Origin: Kribbella albertanoniae
GTDB lineage: Bacteria; Actinomycetota; Actinomycetes; Propionibacteriales; Kribbellaceae
Length of the DNA: 64,000 nucleotides
NCBI RefSeq assembly: GCF_004348455.1
Contig: NZ_SMKA01000001.1
Coordinates: forward strand, 1 to 64,000
Direction of reading: 5' to 3'
In this document: positions 54,373-63,703 of the stretch, piece after piece
Layout of the letters: each line of letters opens with the position of its first letter
Numbering within the stretch: the stretch's first letter is position 1
Program-made: the position numbers and the translations under genes
Notes under the pieces: model-generated
Databases searched by the model: none
The model's input: the letters and a program-made list of their open reading frames with translations, nothing else
Told to the model about the DNA's origin: nothing

Positions 54373-55641
54373 TCACGCCCCCGGCCTTCCCGGTTGACCG
54401 GCACGCTCCGCGCGCTGGTAGCCGCGGGCGGCACCGGCTGCGAAGGCGACGCCGAGGACACCCGCAGCGGCCACGACCATGGCCGGCTGCCAACGATCGG
54501 CCGCAGCTCCGGCGGCCAGGACCCCGATCCCCTGAGAGACGATCAGCGCAGTGCGGGCCAGGCCGATGACTTGGCCCCGCTGCGCGTCAGGGATGTCCTG
54601 CACGAACGTGGCCTGAGCGGTGACCAGGTACGACGCGGACAGCCCGGACAATCCCCACAACGCCACCGTCGCCCACAGCCCCGGCGCGGCTACGCACGCG
54701 ATCAGTGGAACGCACGACCCGACCGCGAGCGGCCCAATCCATGCCAGTCGCCGCGCAGGGGCCAGCCGAGACGACAGCAAGATCCCCACCACCTGCCCGG
54801 CCGGATTGGCCGCGAACAAGACCCCGACCGCGAGCGGCCCGCCGCCGACGGCCGCGGCGTACGGGGCGGCGAGGCCTTCGACGGTGATGTAGAACCCTGG
54901 CACGCAGATCAGCGCGGTCAGGTACCGCAGCCTGCGGTCGTCCCAGACCAGCCGGGCTCCGGCCGACAGCGACCCCCACCAGCCCGGCCGCCCGCCCGGG
55001 TCGTCGCTGCCAGGCACTGGACGTTCCCTGATGCCGAGCTGCAGCAGGACCGCTGAGACCGCGAACGAGGCCGCGTTGAGGCCCAGAGCCTGGCTCGCGC
55101 CGAGCGCGGCGACGACGGTTCCGCCGGTGACGAACCCGGCGAGCTGGGCGGCCTGCCCGGTGATCGCCGAGACCCCTGTGGCTGCCTTGTAGCTGTCGCC
55201 GGTCATGAACGATGCCATCGAAGCCGTGCGAGCGGACTGGAAAGGGGCCGCGAGCAACTGCACCGCGACCAGCAGCACGCACAGGATCCACAACGGCGTC
55301 CCGGGGATCGCCATCAGCGCGACCAAGACTGCTCGGGCGGCGTCGCAGCTGACCATCACCCGGCGGCGAGGGAACCGGTCGGCCAGCCCGGACAGCAGCG
55401 GGCCGCTGACTACGTCGGGCAGCAGCGTCAGTGCGTAGGTGAGCGCCGACAAGCCGGCCGACCCGGTCCGGTCGAACACCAGCACCGCCAGCGCGACCCG
55501 GGCAAGCTGGTCCCCGATCACCGACCCGATCAGCGCCGCCCACAGCCACCGGAACTCCGCCACCGCGAACACCTCACGATAGGTCGCGGGCCTTTCAGAC
55601 GGGTCGGGAGGGCTGGAGCCGGGGCGGGGCATGCCGCTCAA
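54373..55641 (-). CDS. MFS transporter
   Basis: 422 residues with about 12 hydrophobic helices (FRWLWAALIGSVIGDQLARVALAVLVF at the start, LADRFPRRRVMVSCDAARA as the loop 2-3 motif, then later helices including LWGLSGLSASYLV). Resembles the MFS_3 efflux type. The substrate is unknown. No regulator next to it. Confidence 0.9.
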   Translation of the reverse strand: MSGMPRPGSSPPDPSERPATYREVFAVAEFRWLWAALIGSVIGDQLARVALAVLVFDRTGSAGLSALTYALTLLPDVVSGPLLSGLADRFPRRRVMVSCDAARAVLVALMAIPGTPLWILCVLLVAVQLLAAPFQSARTASMASFMTGDSYKAATGVSAITGQAAQLAGFVTGGTVVAALGASQALGLNAASFAVSAVLLQLGIRERPVPGSDDPGGRPGWWGSLSAGARLVWDDRRLRYLTALICVPGFYITVEGLAAPYAAAVGGGPLAVGVLFAANPAGQVVGILLSSRLAPARRLAWIGPLAVGSCVPLIACVAAPGLWATVALWGLSGLSASYLVTAQATFVQDIPDAQRGQVIGLARTALIVSQGIGVLAAGAAADRWQPAMVVAAAGVLGVAFAAGAARGYQRAERAGQPGRPGA

Positions 55642-55768
55642 GCTACCCAGCCCGTCGGCGCGGTCGCGCCCGGCGACGGTGAGCCGTTACCGGTTCGACA
55701 CCCAGCAATGTGAAACGCCACCGGTCCCGGGCGCGATACAGCTGGCAAGGGGGAGGGCCGGGGGACTT

Positions 55769-55966
55769 ATGAGGCGACATCATCAGCAAAGGCAGGGCTT
55801 GGGAGCGGAGGCCGCAGCGTTTGAGTTGGTGCGGCGTCTGCGCGGCCTGTGCACGATCATCTCCATGCCCCCGGCGGCCGCGTCCGAGGACGGTGACGAG
55901 CAACTGCTCAATTATCTGACCAGCTGCCGTCCCGGACCTGAACGTGGACGGTGTTGCTACCGGTAG
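55769..55966 (+). CDS. possible small protein, weak support
   Basis: 65 residues (MRRHHQQRQGLGAEAAAFELVRRLRGL...CRPGPERGRCCYR). GGGGGA lies just before the ATG. No family features and a low-complexity end. It may be a chance frame in the 421-base gap between 55642 and 56062, where nothing else is seen. Confidence 0.3.
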   Translation: MRRHHQQRQGLGAEAAAFELVRRLRGLCTIISMPPAAASEDGDEQLLNYLTSCRPGPERGRCCYR

Positions 55967-56062
55967 ACCGGTCTGCCCAGTCGTCCCCCGTGCGGCTGGG
56001 CAGGCCACCCGGCCGCCGGCAGGGGTTGGTGTTCAAGTGTTCATCGGGAGAACATCGTCTCC

Positions 56063-56269
56063 ATGAGTGTTGAGTTGTTGCGCCCCGGCCATGCGGCCGT
56101 GTTCCTGGACGATGAGCCCGAACTCGACCTGGCCGAAGGCATGCCTGTGGTGATCACTGCCGTACGTGACCAGGACAACGTCGACTTCCGCCTGACCGAC
56201 GGCCGAACGTTCACAACCACTGCGTCGTCGCTGGCCACCGCTCCCAGGGCCGCTATCCACCCCGCGTAG
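56063..56269 (+). CDS. small acidic hypothetical protein
   Basis: 68 residues: MSVELLRPGHAAVFLDDEPE...GMPVVITAVRDQDNVDFRLTDGRTFTTTASSLATAP. Strand-rich, like a small SH3-like barrel. It is followed by a truncated methyltransferase on the other strand. No family recognised; composition and codon use look real. Confidence 0.6.
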   Translation: MSVELLRPGHAAVFLDDEPELDLAEGMPVVITAVRDQDNVDFRLTDGRTFTTTASSLATAPRAAIHPA

Positions 56270-56314
56270 TGGACGCCAGCTAGCCCACTGACTGGGCGAC
56301 GGTACGGGGGAGTT

Positions 56315-56573
56315 TCAGGGTTTGCGGGCTCCGGCGGCGTACAGGATGTAGCTGGCGTCGGCGTGGCGGTCGGTGTCCTCGAACACTTCATCGCTGTCTG
56401 GTGCGTGCCACTGGTACAGCGGCACCAGCCCTGATCCGACGAGCTCGAGGCCGGGGAGCAGTGAGGTGATCTCGGCCGGGGTGCGGAAGGTCAGGGTCGA
56501 CCAGGACTCGTGGAAGCGTTTCTCGAGCGCGTCGGTGCACCGGGCGGCTTCGCTGCCGTCGCGGGGGTTGCAG
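56315..56573 (-). pseudogene. C-terminal fragment of a third DUF574/PF04672 methyltransferase
   Basis: FHESWSTLTFRTPAEITSLLPGLELVGSGLVPLYQWHAPDSDEVFEDTDRHADASYILYAAGARKP is the end of the family seen intact at 39363 and 40487 (compare FRAPDEIAALFPGQELLNPGIVAC and the closing G-x-x-RKP). The N-terminal ~190 residues, including the SAM site, are absent. The break is near 56573, where the divergent pseudogene starts; the exact edge is not visible. Confidence 0.75.
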
Positions 56574-56872
56574 ACGTGGCTGCCTCGCCGGAGTTCACCG
56601 CGCTTGTGGCCGCGGCCCGCGCCGCGATCAGCCAGGTGCTTGGCAGCGACGCGGTCCGCCCCGAAGGTGCCGGGCAGCGGCCGCACGCCAGCCTCGGCTA
56701 CGGCCTGACCAACGCCGACTCCGACCCGCTGATTGGTGACCTCAATGCCCTCGACCCGGCCGCGGTCACGTTCAGCGTCGACCAGGTCCATCTGCTGGCC
56801 GTCGACCAGGACCTTACCGCCGGCATCTACACCTGGCGACCACTGGCCACCATCGCGCTCGCTACCACCTGA
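56574..56872 (+). pseudogene. C-terminal half of a 2'-5' RNA ligase-like protein
   Basis: FTALVAAARAAISQVLGSDAVRPEGAGQRPHASLGYGLTNADSDPLIGDLNALDP...VDQVHLLAVDQDLTAGIYTWRPLATIAL. This is the second half of the two-His (HxTx) phosphodiesterase fold, with only the second motif (HASLGYG) present. The first motif and the N-terminal half are missing; the frame upstream of about 56574 does not continue the family. Confidence 0.6.
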
Positions 56873-56883
56873 TCGCCTACGCG

Positions 56884-58176
56884 TTAGCCCGTCTGGCGGC
56901 TTGTCCAGAAGGTGAGGGGGAGACCGGCGTAGAGGCGCAGGGGCTCGTAACGGGGCCGCGGATCGCCCAGGCCGGGCAGTCCGGCATCGGCCAGTACAGC
57001 GGCAAGCCGGGTGAGAGCGGGCCGGTGTTCAGGATGCTCGTAGACGTACGGCGGGTGGCTGGGGTGCCGGTTGCTGCTCGAGCCTTCCCCCGCGTTGTCA
57101 CCGAGACAGACGATCAGGTGTTGCTGGACGGGGGACAGGTCGGCGAACGCCCGAGGAGCCACTTGGGGCGTGGAGCCGAATGCGAGGATCACCGCCTCAG
57201 CGGCCAGGTCGGCAACCAGGCTGACGTCGACCTTGCGCAGACAGTCGCCCAGCGCGGTGACGATGTCATCGGTCAGGTCATCGAGCTCCTCGCGGCCGGC
57301 CAAGGCCAGCAGCATCTGGGCTGTGTACCACTCCAATGGGCCGCCCACGCGGTGATGCAGGGGATAGTTGTCGTCGGCAGCGAACTGGGCGAGGACGGCG
57401 ACCACTCGGCGTGCCTCGTCGTCACCGGGGCCCACAGCAGACCCCGCAGGCCCAGTTTCGGGGTGCCGGGTGGTGTGGGTAGTGATGATCCGGGCCGAGG
57501 CGATCGCGGCCGTCCACCGCACGATCTGGCTGGGTGCGTCCAGCTGCCAGTGAACAGCAGCGGCACAGCTCCGATCACCGATCAGTGCCAAGGTGAGCAA
57601 GATGGCGGCACAGACCGTGGGATCGGGCTCAGCCTCCAGAGCGGCGACAAGTGCGGGCCCGCTGGTCGCGGCCTGGCCGGGGAACCATTTCAAGAGGCGC
57701 GCGGCCCGGGCCCGCACCGCGGCGTCTGGGTCACCCAGCAGGGCTGTCAGGCCGGGCAGTTCTGCGCGGACGGCCTCGTAAGATCGCGGCCAGCTGCTAC
57801 GAGTTGCATCGGCCGCGGCCTCCGCCCGGGCGGTCGTGGTGTCGGTTCCGACCCGCAGATCTTCGTGGCGCCCGTCGTGACCGACGGCCAGCTGCTGCAG
57901 GATCTGAAGCGCACACAAGCGGGACTCAGGCGCGGCCGCTGCGATGGCGATCCGGGCCAGAAACGGCACCGTGTGCGGCCCTGCGTTGTCGTCCCCGCCA
58001 GGCCAGCGCAGATACCGGTCCCACAAGAGCGTGAACGCCCACTCGCGCTCGCGCTGGCCGGCGTCGGCCAGGTCCTGTAGCAAGCGGGGAACGTCGTCCG
58101 CGTGTCCCTCCAGGTGCCGCAACCTGCCCCAGTCGATGTCATCGATCCCGCGCAGCAAATCGTCGCTGGTCACCAT
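56884..58176 (-). CDS. HEAT-repeat-like protein
   Basis: 430 residues from ATG 58176 (GGGAGAG upstream). Successive helical repeats such as LLGDPDAAVRARAARLLKWFPGQA, EAEPDPTVCAAILLTLALIGDRSCAAAVHWQLDAPSQIVRWTAAIASARI. No catalytic motif. The C-terminal PRYEPLRLYAGLPLTFW is conserved-looking. Likely a protein-binding scaffold; function unknown. Confidence 0.8.
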   Translation of the reverse strand: MVTSDDLLRGIDDIDWGRLRHLEGHADDVPRLLQDLADAGQREREWAFTLLWDRYLRWPGGDDNAGPHTVPFLARIAIAAAAPESRLCALQILQQLAVGHDGRHEDLRVGTDTTTARAEAAADATRSSWPRSYEAVRAELPGLTALLGDPDAAVRARAARLLKWFPGQAATSGPALVAALEAEPDPTVCAAILLTLALIGDRSCAAAVHWQLDAPSQIVRWTAAIASARIITTHTTRHPETGPAGSAVGPGDDEARRVVAVLAQFAADDNYPLHHRVGGPLEWYTAQMLLALAGREELDDLTDDIVTALGDCLRKVDVSLVADLAAEAVILAFGSTPQVAPRAFADLSPVQQHLIVCLGDNAGEGSSSNRHPSHPPYVYEHPEHRPALTRLAAVLADAGLPGLGDPRPRYEPLRLYAGLPLTFWTSRQTG

Positions 58177-58246
58177 GGTCTGACTCTCCCACATCAGGCG
58201 GGCGATCACCGGCGATTGCCGTGAGAAGTGATCCGGTAGGGCGTTG

Positions 58247-58621
58247 TTAGCCGCGGCGGTTTCGGAGTTCTGCGGGTAGCCACTCGTCGCGGATCGCGAG
58301 GCCGGCTGTGGTCGGGAACCAGGCGGTGCCGTATGCGCTCCGGGACAGGTCGAGCCATCCCAGGCTGATGAACAGCTCGGTCCAGTTGTCGGGCAGGCCT
58401 CTGCGCGGATCACGGTCGTACCAGCCGACGAGCCGCACAGGTGGATCCAGCTTGGCGCCGGTGTGGGAGTCGTAACTGTTCAGCGTGCCGTGCAGCGTCG
58501 CCCACCCGCGCAGGTCGTCCAGGGTGGTTGCGATCGCGCGCCGTTGAGTCTCGGTGAAGTTGTCGATGATCGCGGTGACGTCGTGATCAGGTAGCCGGGC
58601 TGGTGCGGGCCGTTGCTCCAT
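58247..58621 (-). CDS. small hypothetical protein
   Basis: 124 residues from ATG 58621 (AAGGGAA upstream). A helical N-terminus (DVTAIIDNFTETQRRAIATTLDDLRGWATLHGTL), then DNWTELFISLGWLDLSRSAYGTAWFPTTAGLAIRDEWLP, which looks like a small winged-helix end. No named family recognised. Same direction as the HEAT-repeat gene, 70 bases apart. Confidence 0.6.
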   Translation of the reverse strand: MEQRPAPARLPDHDVTAIIDNFTETQRRAIATTLDDLRGWATLHGTLNSYDSHTGAKLDPPVRLVGWYDRDPRRGLPDNWTELFISLGWLDLSRSAYGTAWFPTTAGLAIRDEWLPAELRNRRG

Positions 58622-58727
58622 CGGGGCATTCCCTTCGTCGCTTTCGACGCTAGGCCCGTCGGGGAGCAGCCGTTGTGTACGCACGGGCAGGCGGGCGGCG
58701 GGCTTGTTGGGTACGAGCGGCCAGGGC

Positions 58728-59597
58728 TCAGGTACTCGGAGTTGGCTCGGTGGTGGTGATGGCGCCGGCGTCGATGGTTGCGTTGTGCTCGTCGTAGCCG
58801 AGCCCGCGCAGTGCTCGGGCGACGACGGCTTCCGCGATCACCGGGAGCGGCGATGGAGTGGTTTCGCTGGGATCGTGCTCGATCGACGAGGCGACGAGGG
58901 TCCGCATCAGTCCGGGCGGTGTCATGGCGGCGACGCTCGAGGCGGTGATGGTGACTTCGGCAACGAACTCCCGATCGCTGATCCGAGTGATTGCGGCCTC
59001 GGCAAGCTCACGCGGGTCGGTCGAAGCAGTGATGGGCGCGAAAACGCCCAGCAGGTCGAACAGTTGATCGGTGAAGTCGGTGACCGAGCCGAACCGGTGG
59101 CCGGTGGTGGGCGGTTGCTGCAACTGGATAGGGACACGAAAGGTGGTCACCTGGTCGTCCTTCGGGTAGGAGAGGTCGCTGCGGGTCCGGCTGAGCTTGG
59201 CGAGGATCTGGCGCGCCCCGGGGCCGGGGTTGTTGATGTCGGTGAGGCCGTGGGCTGCGGCTTCGGCGCCGGAGGTGAAGACCGGTACCGGGGAGGTGTA
59301 GCCGATGCTGGCCTGGTAGGTGGTGGCGTCGATTCGGTCTTGGGCAAGGGCATAGCGCAGCGCGAGGAGGTTGTCGCCGTCATGGCAGCCCGCCCACCCG
59401 GCGCAGATCCGTACAGACGGGTGGTCGGGGCCAGTCTGGTGGCACAGGAACAGTTTGCTGGGTTGTGCCGGGGTGTCGACGTCGTAGCGCGGCAGCTTCT
59501 CGTACTCTTCGCGGTCCCACAGCCCTGAGAAGACGTCTTGGCGGTAGGGGCAACTTTCGCACGGTCGCGGTGCGGGCGGCTGGGTCGTCGGCGGCAC
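58728..59597 (-). CDS. DUF6283-like cysteine-rich protein
   Basis: 289 residues from GTG 59597; the start is uncertain because no good ribosome site is seen and the frame is open to 59981. RPCESCPYRQDVFSGLWDREEYEKLPRYDVDTPAQPSKLFLCHQ...CAGWAGCHD has paired Cys and His that fit a metal-binding DUF6283-type domain (first ~75 residues). The rest is unknown; it diverges from the isochorismatase gene, 88 bases away. Function unknown. Confidence 0.75.
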   Translation of the reverse strand: MPPTTQPPAPRPCESCPYRQDVFSGLWDREEYEKLPRYDVDTPAQPSKLFLCHQTGPDHPSVRICAGWAGCHDGDNLLALRYALAQDRIDATTYQASIGYTSPVPVFTSGAEAAAHGLTDINNPGPGARQILAKLSRTRSDLSYPKDDQVTTFRVPIQLQQPPTTGHRFGSVTDFTDQLFDLLGVFAPITASTDPRELAEAAITRISDREFVAEVTITASSVAAMTPPGLMRTLVASSIEHDPSETTPSPLPVIAEAVVARALRGLGYDEHNATIDAGAITTTEPTPST

Positions 59598-59685
59598 CGC
59601 CCAAGTATGCAGCCTGCCGTGACCCGGTGCTGCCTTGCCCGTGCGGGCACCGCGTGCCGGGGTGCTGGCCGGGACCTGAGATCCT

Positions 59686-60252
59686 GTGTGGGTGGCTGGG
59701 GACGGTGCGGTGCTGATCGTGGTCGACGTGCAGAAAGGTTTCGTGTCGCCGAGCTCGGAGCGCGTCGTACCGCGGGTTGTCGACCTGCTCACCCGGTGGC
59801 GAGCGGCGGGTCGGCCGTACGTACTGACGAGGTTCGTGAACCAGTCGGGGTCGTTGTTCGAGCAGTTGATGGGCTGGACCCGTGTCGCGAACTCTCCAGA
59901 GACCGATCTTGTGCCGGAGTTGGGTGAGTTCGTTGATGGTGCGGCGGCGGTGATCGACAAGCGGGGGTACTCGTTCTTCATGGCCGAAGGCCGGCTTCTG
60001 CTGCAGTCGCGGGGTTGGAGCGAGTTCGTGATCGCAGGGATCGCGACCGATGCCTGCGTGCTGAAGACCGCCGTCGACGCCTTCGAGGCCGGGTCGATCC
60101 CGTGGGTGGTGAGCGACGCGTGTGCGAGCGAGGCCTCGGAGGAGGCTCACGCGGCCGGACTGCAGGTGCTGGGCCGGTTGATTGGGCGTCGCCAGCTGCT
60201 CACGACCGACAAGCTATTCGATCGGTTTCCATCGCTGGCGGAGGACCGGTGA
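59686..60252 (+). CDS. isochorismatase-like cysteine hydrolase
   Basis: 188 residues from a GTG. The triad is Asp in LIVVDVQKGF (near residue 13), Lys in VIDKRGYSFF and Cys in GIATDACVLKTAVDAFEAG. It has the three-layer Rossmann-like fold of nicotinamidase/isochorismatase relatives. The substrate is not predictable. Coupled by GTGA to the next gene. Confidence 0.9.
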   Translation: MWVAGDGAVLIVVDVQKGFVSPSSERVVPRVVDLLTRWRAAGRPYVLTRFVNQSGSLFEQLMGWTRVANSPETDLVPELGEFVDGAAAVIDKRGYSFFMAEGRLLLQSRGWSEFVIAGIATDACVLKTAVDAFEAGSIPWVVSDACASEASEEAHAAGLQVLGRLIGRRQLLTTDKLFDRFPSLAEDR

Positions 60253-60878
60253 CCAGGATGCCGCGGCCTTCGCCACATGAACTTGGCGACGAGCCTCCGT
60301 GGCTGGAGGACCCGCAGGACTGGTTTTGGTGCTCGTCGTGCGAGCACGGTCTGTACTGGGACGAGCGCTACCACGGTGAGCTGTTGAGGTGCGTCAATCA
60401 GCAGTGTTTCGCGGCGGAGTTCGCTGTTCCGATCTGGGCGGCACAGAAAAATCGTGACGACCTGTTCGACGAGGCCGCAAACCCGGAGGGCTGGCCGAGG
60501 CCGGTCATGGAGAGCCGGCCGGTGCCGTACCTGGTGCCGGTGACGGCAGGCCGGCCGTGGTGGCGCGCGACAGATGGTGAGCGGTTGCTGCGCTGCCAGA
60601 ACCAGTGGTGGTGCCAGGTCTGCGGCCTGCCGTTGCCGTCGGCCGCGTGGGTGCTGGTTGATGCCGGCGGCGACGTGAGCAGCGATGCCGCTATGCACGA
60701 ACGGTGCCTGCGGCTCGCGGCCGGGACGTGCCCTCACCTGCTGGACGTGGGTGTGGGGTATCGAGCAGTGCAGGTCCGGCTCGATGATCTGCTGGGAGAC
60801 GGCCGGCCGCTGCAGTTGGGCGACGCCTGGACGCCGAAACGCTGGACCCTCAGGGATGCGTCTGGAGGGATCGGGTGA
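60249..60878 (+). CDS. hypothetical protein with two cysteine clusters
   Basis: 209 residues from GTG 60249 (GTGA overlap with the hydrolase stop); ATG 60258 is an alternative. CSSCEHGLYWDERYHGELLRCVNQQC (about 30-55) and CQNQWWCQVCGLPLP (about 117-131) look like zinc ribbons. MHERCLRLAAGTCPHL may complete a third site. No family recognised. Confidence 0.65.
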   Translation: MTRMPRPSPHELGDEPPWLEDPQDWFWCSSCEHGLYWDERYHGELLRCVNQQCFAAEFAVPIWAAQKNRDDLFDEAANPEGWPRPVMESRPVPYLVPVTAGRPWWRATDGERLLRCQNQWWCQVCGLPLPSAAWVLVDAGGDVSSDAAMHERCLRLAAGTCPHLLDVGVGYRAVQVRLDDLLGDGRPLQLGDAWTPKRWTLRDASGGIG

Positions 60879-61166
60879 TCAGGATGGTGGCTCTGTCTCG
60901 CGTTCGTGCTCGTTGGGATCGGCGTGTGCCCTTGTGCGGTCGCGGGCGAGCACACCTGACACCGGACTGATCGGTAGGGGAAGCCAGACTCGCTCTCGCC
61001 CGACCTGGCCGCGCTTGAGGCCGTGGGGTGGCGCGAGTAGCGCCTCGCTCTGGCGTCGACGGTTCGTGCCAGCCGGCTGTCAAGGAGGTACGGGCAATTG
61101 GAAGGTTCGCGGAACCACCTCGCTGCGGCGGGCGCGAAACGAGGCTGTTGGAACCTGGTCCGGGCC

Positions 61167-61733
61167 TCAGGAGTTCAGTGCTAGACGTGGTTTCGGCCCA
61201 GTGGCCGCGCGGTGGTAGCGGCCGCCGCCGTCGCCGCGGCACTGGGGGCACCACGGCTGCAGCCGTGAGTGGCGAGAGAGCGACAGAAAGATCCACATGG
61301 CGGGCGTGGCGAACAGGAGCGTTTTGACCTGCTTGGAGATCAGGCCTGTGTGACGAGCAAGGATAACCAGCGCGATGGCCGAGGCCGTGATCACGAGGCA
61401 GCCCAGAGGGCGAGCTCGGATCCGATGGACCGTCGTTAGGTTGCGGCGGTATTGCTCGGCTCGGGCGGATCCGTCGAGTGACATCTCGGCGATACAGCGC
61501 TCACACAGCGGGCCGCGGGCATGCAGGATCAGTGCGAGGCCGGCGTACAGGACGGTCGTGGTCCAGCTGAGATCGAGCCTATAGGCGAGGCCGCTGGGGA
61601 GTGCGACGAGCTTGTCGGCTGCTGTGTCGGTGAGCTGAGCGGCGTACGCGGTGAGGAGGATCCGGTAGGCGTGGTGGCCTATCCAAGAACGGACGAAGAA
61701 CGCGTAATGCACGGGTTTGGAATCCGCGATCAC
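61167..61733 (-). CDS. putative membrane protein
   Basis: 188 residues from a GTG. Hydrophobic segments at about 57-73 (WTTTVLYAGLALILHARG), 108-125 (LGCLVITASAIALVILAR) and 135-155 (TLLFATPAMWIFLSLS). Cysteine pairs LCERC and PWCPQC sit on the same side in the predicted topology and could bind metal. Function unknown. The 288 bases between it and the previous gene hold nothing visible. Confidence 0.6.
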   Translation of the reverse strand: MIADSKPVHYAFFVRSWIGHHAYRILLTAYAAQLTDTAADKLVALPSGLAYRLDLSWTTTVLYAGLALILHARGPLCERCIAEMSLDGSARAEQYRRNLTTVHRIRARPLGCLVITASAIALVILARHTGLISKQVKTLLFATPAMWIFLSLSRHSRLQPWCPQCRGDGGGRYHRAATGPKPRLALNS

Positions 61734-62109
61734 GTCATCGAACTGGTCCGCGAAGCGCCTTGCTCGGGCCGAGCAATGAGCCGGTAGCGGCCGATCTCCT
61801 CCGGGTCCTCACCGGTGAGCCGCTGCACCATTCTGGGCCCTCCCTTGGACTCTCGCGGCATCGAACTGTGCCTGGGCACTCGGATGCAGGCTGCCAGGTT
61901 CAGTGCCACTCGCTGCAATTTCAGCGGTCGGTCCGCTGAGCGCATCTTCGTGTGGAGGACTCCAGGACGACGCCGCTATCGTGCTGCCTTCCGCAATGGA
62001 ACCGCGCGGTGCTCGATGCCGTCGAACGCGACACGCATCGCTTGTTCGTGAACATGTGGTCTGCGCGGGGTACTGACATCGCCGTGCTTCAGGATCGAAA
62101 GAAGTAGAG
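61734..62109. other. intergenic stretch with no gene seen
   Basis: About 375 bases between the two membrane protein genes. Frames here have no ribosome site or family features. Confidence 0.5.
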
Positions 62110-63501
62110 ATGAGCGAACCTTCCAGGATGACCGGCATCCAGAAGCACTACCTGGCTGTACTTTCGTCCGTGGTCGGCGAGGACGGGATGATCGGAGCGT
62201 ACGGACGCGCAGCAGTTAGCCATGTGCTGAAGGGAGCCCCCGAGCATTGCTGGCTTTTCGCCGCGACCGCTCGCCTGAGTTACAGCGAGGCGGAGATGCT
62301 CATCGCTGAGCTGCGATCTCAGATCTATACCTCCAGTGCTGCGGGCGAGACACCGCCGTTCGTCCCACACGACCTGGAGGCCGTTCGCCGGGGACTCGCT
62401 CTCGGATGGTGGGATCCGGATCCGGACGTGCCTACGCACCTCCGCGACCAGTCGGATCGACTGAGCTGGTGGAGTGCCGCCGTCAATTCGAAGCAGACGG
62501 AATTGCCTGAACTCGTGGCAGTTTGCCAGGGACATGCTCTCGGGTGGTGGCACCCGGATCCGGACGTGGCTACAAATCTCCGCGACCAGTCGGATCGACT
62601 GAGCTGGTGGAGTGCCGCCATCAACTCGAAGCAAGCGGATTCGCCTGAACTCGTGCCTCTGGATGACTGGCGGCTCGCCCAACGCCTAGCCATGATCGAC
62701 GGTGAGGTTGGGCAAGACGAGCTGACGGCGCTGGGATCGCTCGGCTGGGTCTCCTTCGCGGATCCGATGCGGGAACTCGCGGGGTTGTTGCGTGTGCCTT
62801 ATCGGCCCCGTCCCCACTGGTGGAGCGTCTACCTCGTACTTTCGCTGCTCCCGGCGGGTGTGCTGATCGTGCTCAGCCTCCTCACAACAGGAGTTCTGCA
62901 GGGGGTTCTGTTGACCCTGGCAGGTGCGATGGCTGGCATTCAGCTCGCGGCTCCATACGTGAAAGCCGTCAGGTTCGTAGCAACCCAACTCGGTGGTCTC
63001 GCCGAATCGGAACGCAAGGTATGGCGCAGCCTCGCGACCTACTCCAGATTTGTGTTCGGCCACGAGCGTTATGTTGGATCAGCTCCCATCGGCCATAGGC
63101 ACGTCGCGCTCCCTCTTGAGCGTGCTCGATACCGGCGCCGATTCAGGCAGTGGACCAAGTACTTCCGACCGATGAGCAGTCGCGTCCTCGTGCGCGGCCG
63201 GCTACCTGGCATGGTTGCCGTTCTGAGCCCGTCACCTCGGCTCATACCGCAGAGCCTCTGGAACGCCCGGCAGAGACGCGTACTCCGACTGGTAGGCCGT
63301 GATCTCATCCGAGCAAGTGGCAACCGCAACGAGGACGCGTGCGTCCGAACTCTTGCCGACCAACTCGGACTGCCTTACGCGGCCCCAAGGGTGCGGAGAC
63401 GCTACCTTACGGACATGACGCCTACCGGTGCCAGCGAGTCGATTCGCCAGGTTGGCGAGGTACTGCGCAAGCGACGTGGGAACGCGGCGCCCAGCCGCTA
63501 G
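62110..63501 (+). CDS. membrane protein with an internal tandem repeat
   Basis: 463 residues from an ATG (AAAGAAGTAGAG upstream). A first ~95-residue domain, then two copies of a 46-residue unit (ALGWWDPDPDVPTHLRDQSD... and ALGWWHPDPDVATNLRDQSD...), then two hydrophobic helices (about 238-285: VYLVLSLLPAGVLIVLSLLTTGVL, VLLTLAGAMAGIQLAA) and a basic C-terminal region. Cytoplasmic domains on both sides with a hairpin in the membrane is likely. No family recognised. Confidence 0.7.
   Translation: MSEPSRMTGIQKHYLAVLSSVVGEDGMIGAYGRAAVSHVLKGAPEHCWLFAATARLSYSEAEMLIAELRSQIYTSSAAGETPPFVPHDLEAVRRGLALGWWDPDPDVPTHLRDQSDRLSWWSAAVNSKQTELPELVAVCQGHALGWWHPDPDVATNLRDQSDRLSWWSAAINSKQADSPELVPLDDWRLAQRLAMIDGEVGQDELTALGSLGWVSFADPMRELAGLLRVPYRPRPHWWSVYLVLSLLPAGVLIVLSLLTTGVLQGVLLTLAGAMAGIQLAAPYVKAVRFVATQLGGLAESERKVWRSLATYSRFVFGHERYVGSAPIGHRHVALPLERARYRRRFRQWTKYFRPMSSRVLVRGRLPGMVAVLSPSPRLIPQSLWNARQRRVLRLVGRDLIRASGNRNEDACVRTLADQLGLPYAAPRVRRRYLTDMTPTGASESIRQVGEVLRKRRGNAAPSR
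62398..62655 (+). repeat. 138-bp tandem duplication inside the coding sequence
   Basis: Unit 1 starts at 62398 and unit 2 at 62536, a spacing of exactly 138 bases (46 codons), so the frame is kept. A run of about 42 bases starting at 62440 and 62578 is identical. Third-position differences elsewhere are few, so the duplication is recent. Confidence 0.9.
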
Positions 63502-63703
63502 AGATCCGGCGCGGCATTGTGTGACACCGAATTGGAGGCCAAGGAACGCACGGCGAGACTGACCTCGGTACTGCCGACTGGAATGGGTCATCTGCGTCGA
63601 CCACCAGCGGCAACGCCTGCTGTTCTGGGCTTTCCACACCGTCGTCTTGATCCCGGACAAGGCGCGAGAAGGTCAGCGGAGTTCCTGAGCGCCGACGGCG
63701 AAG

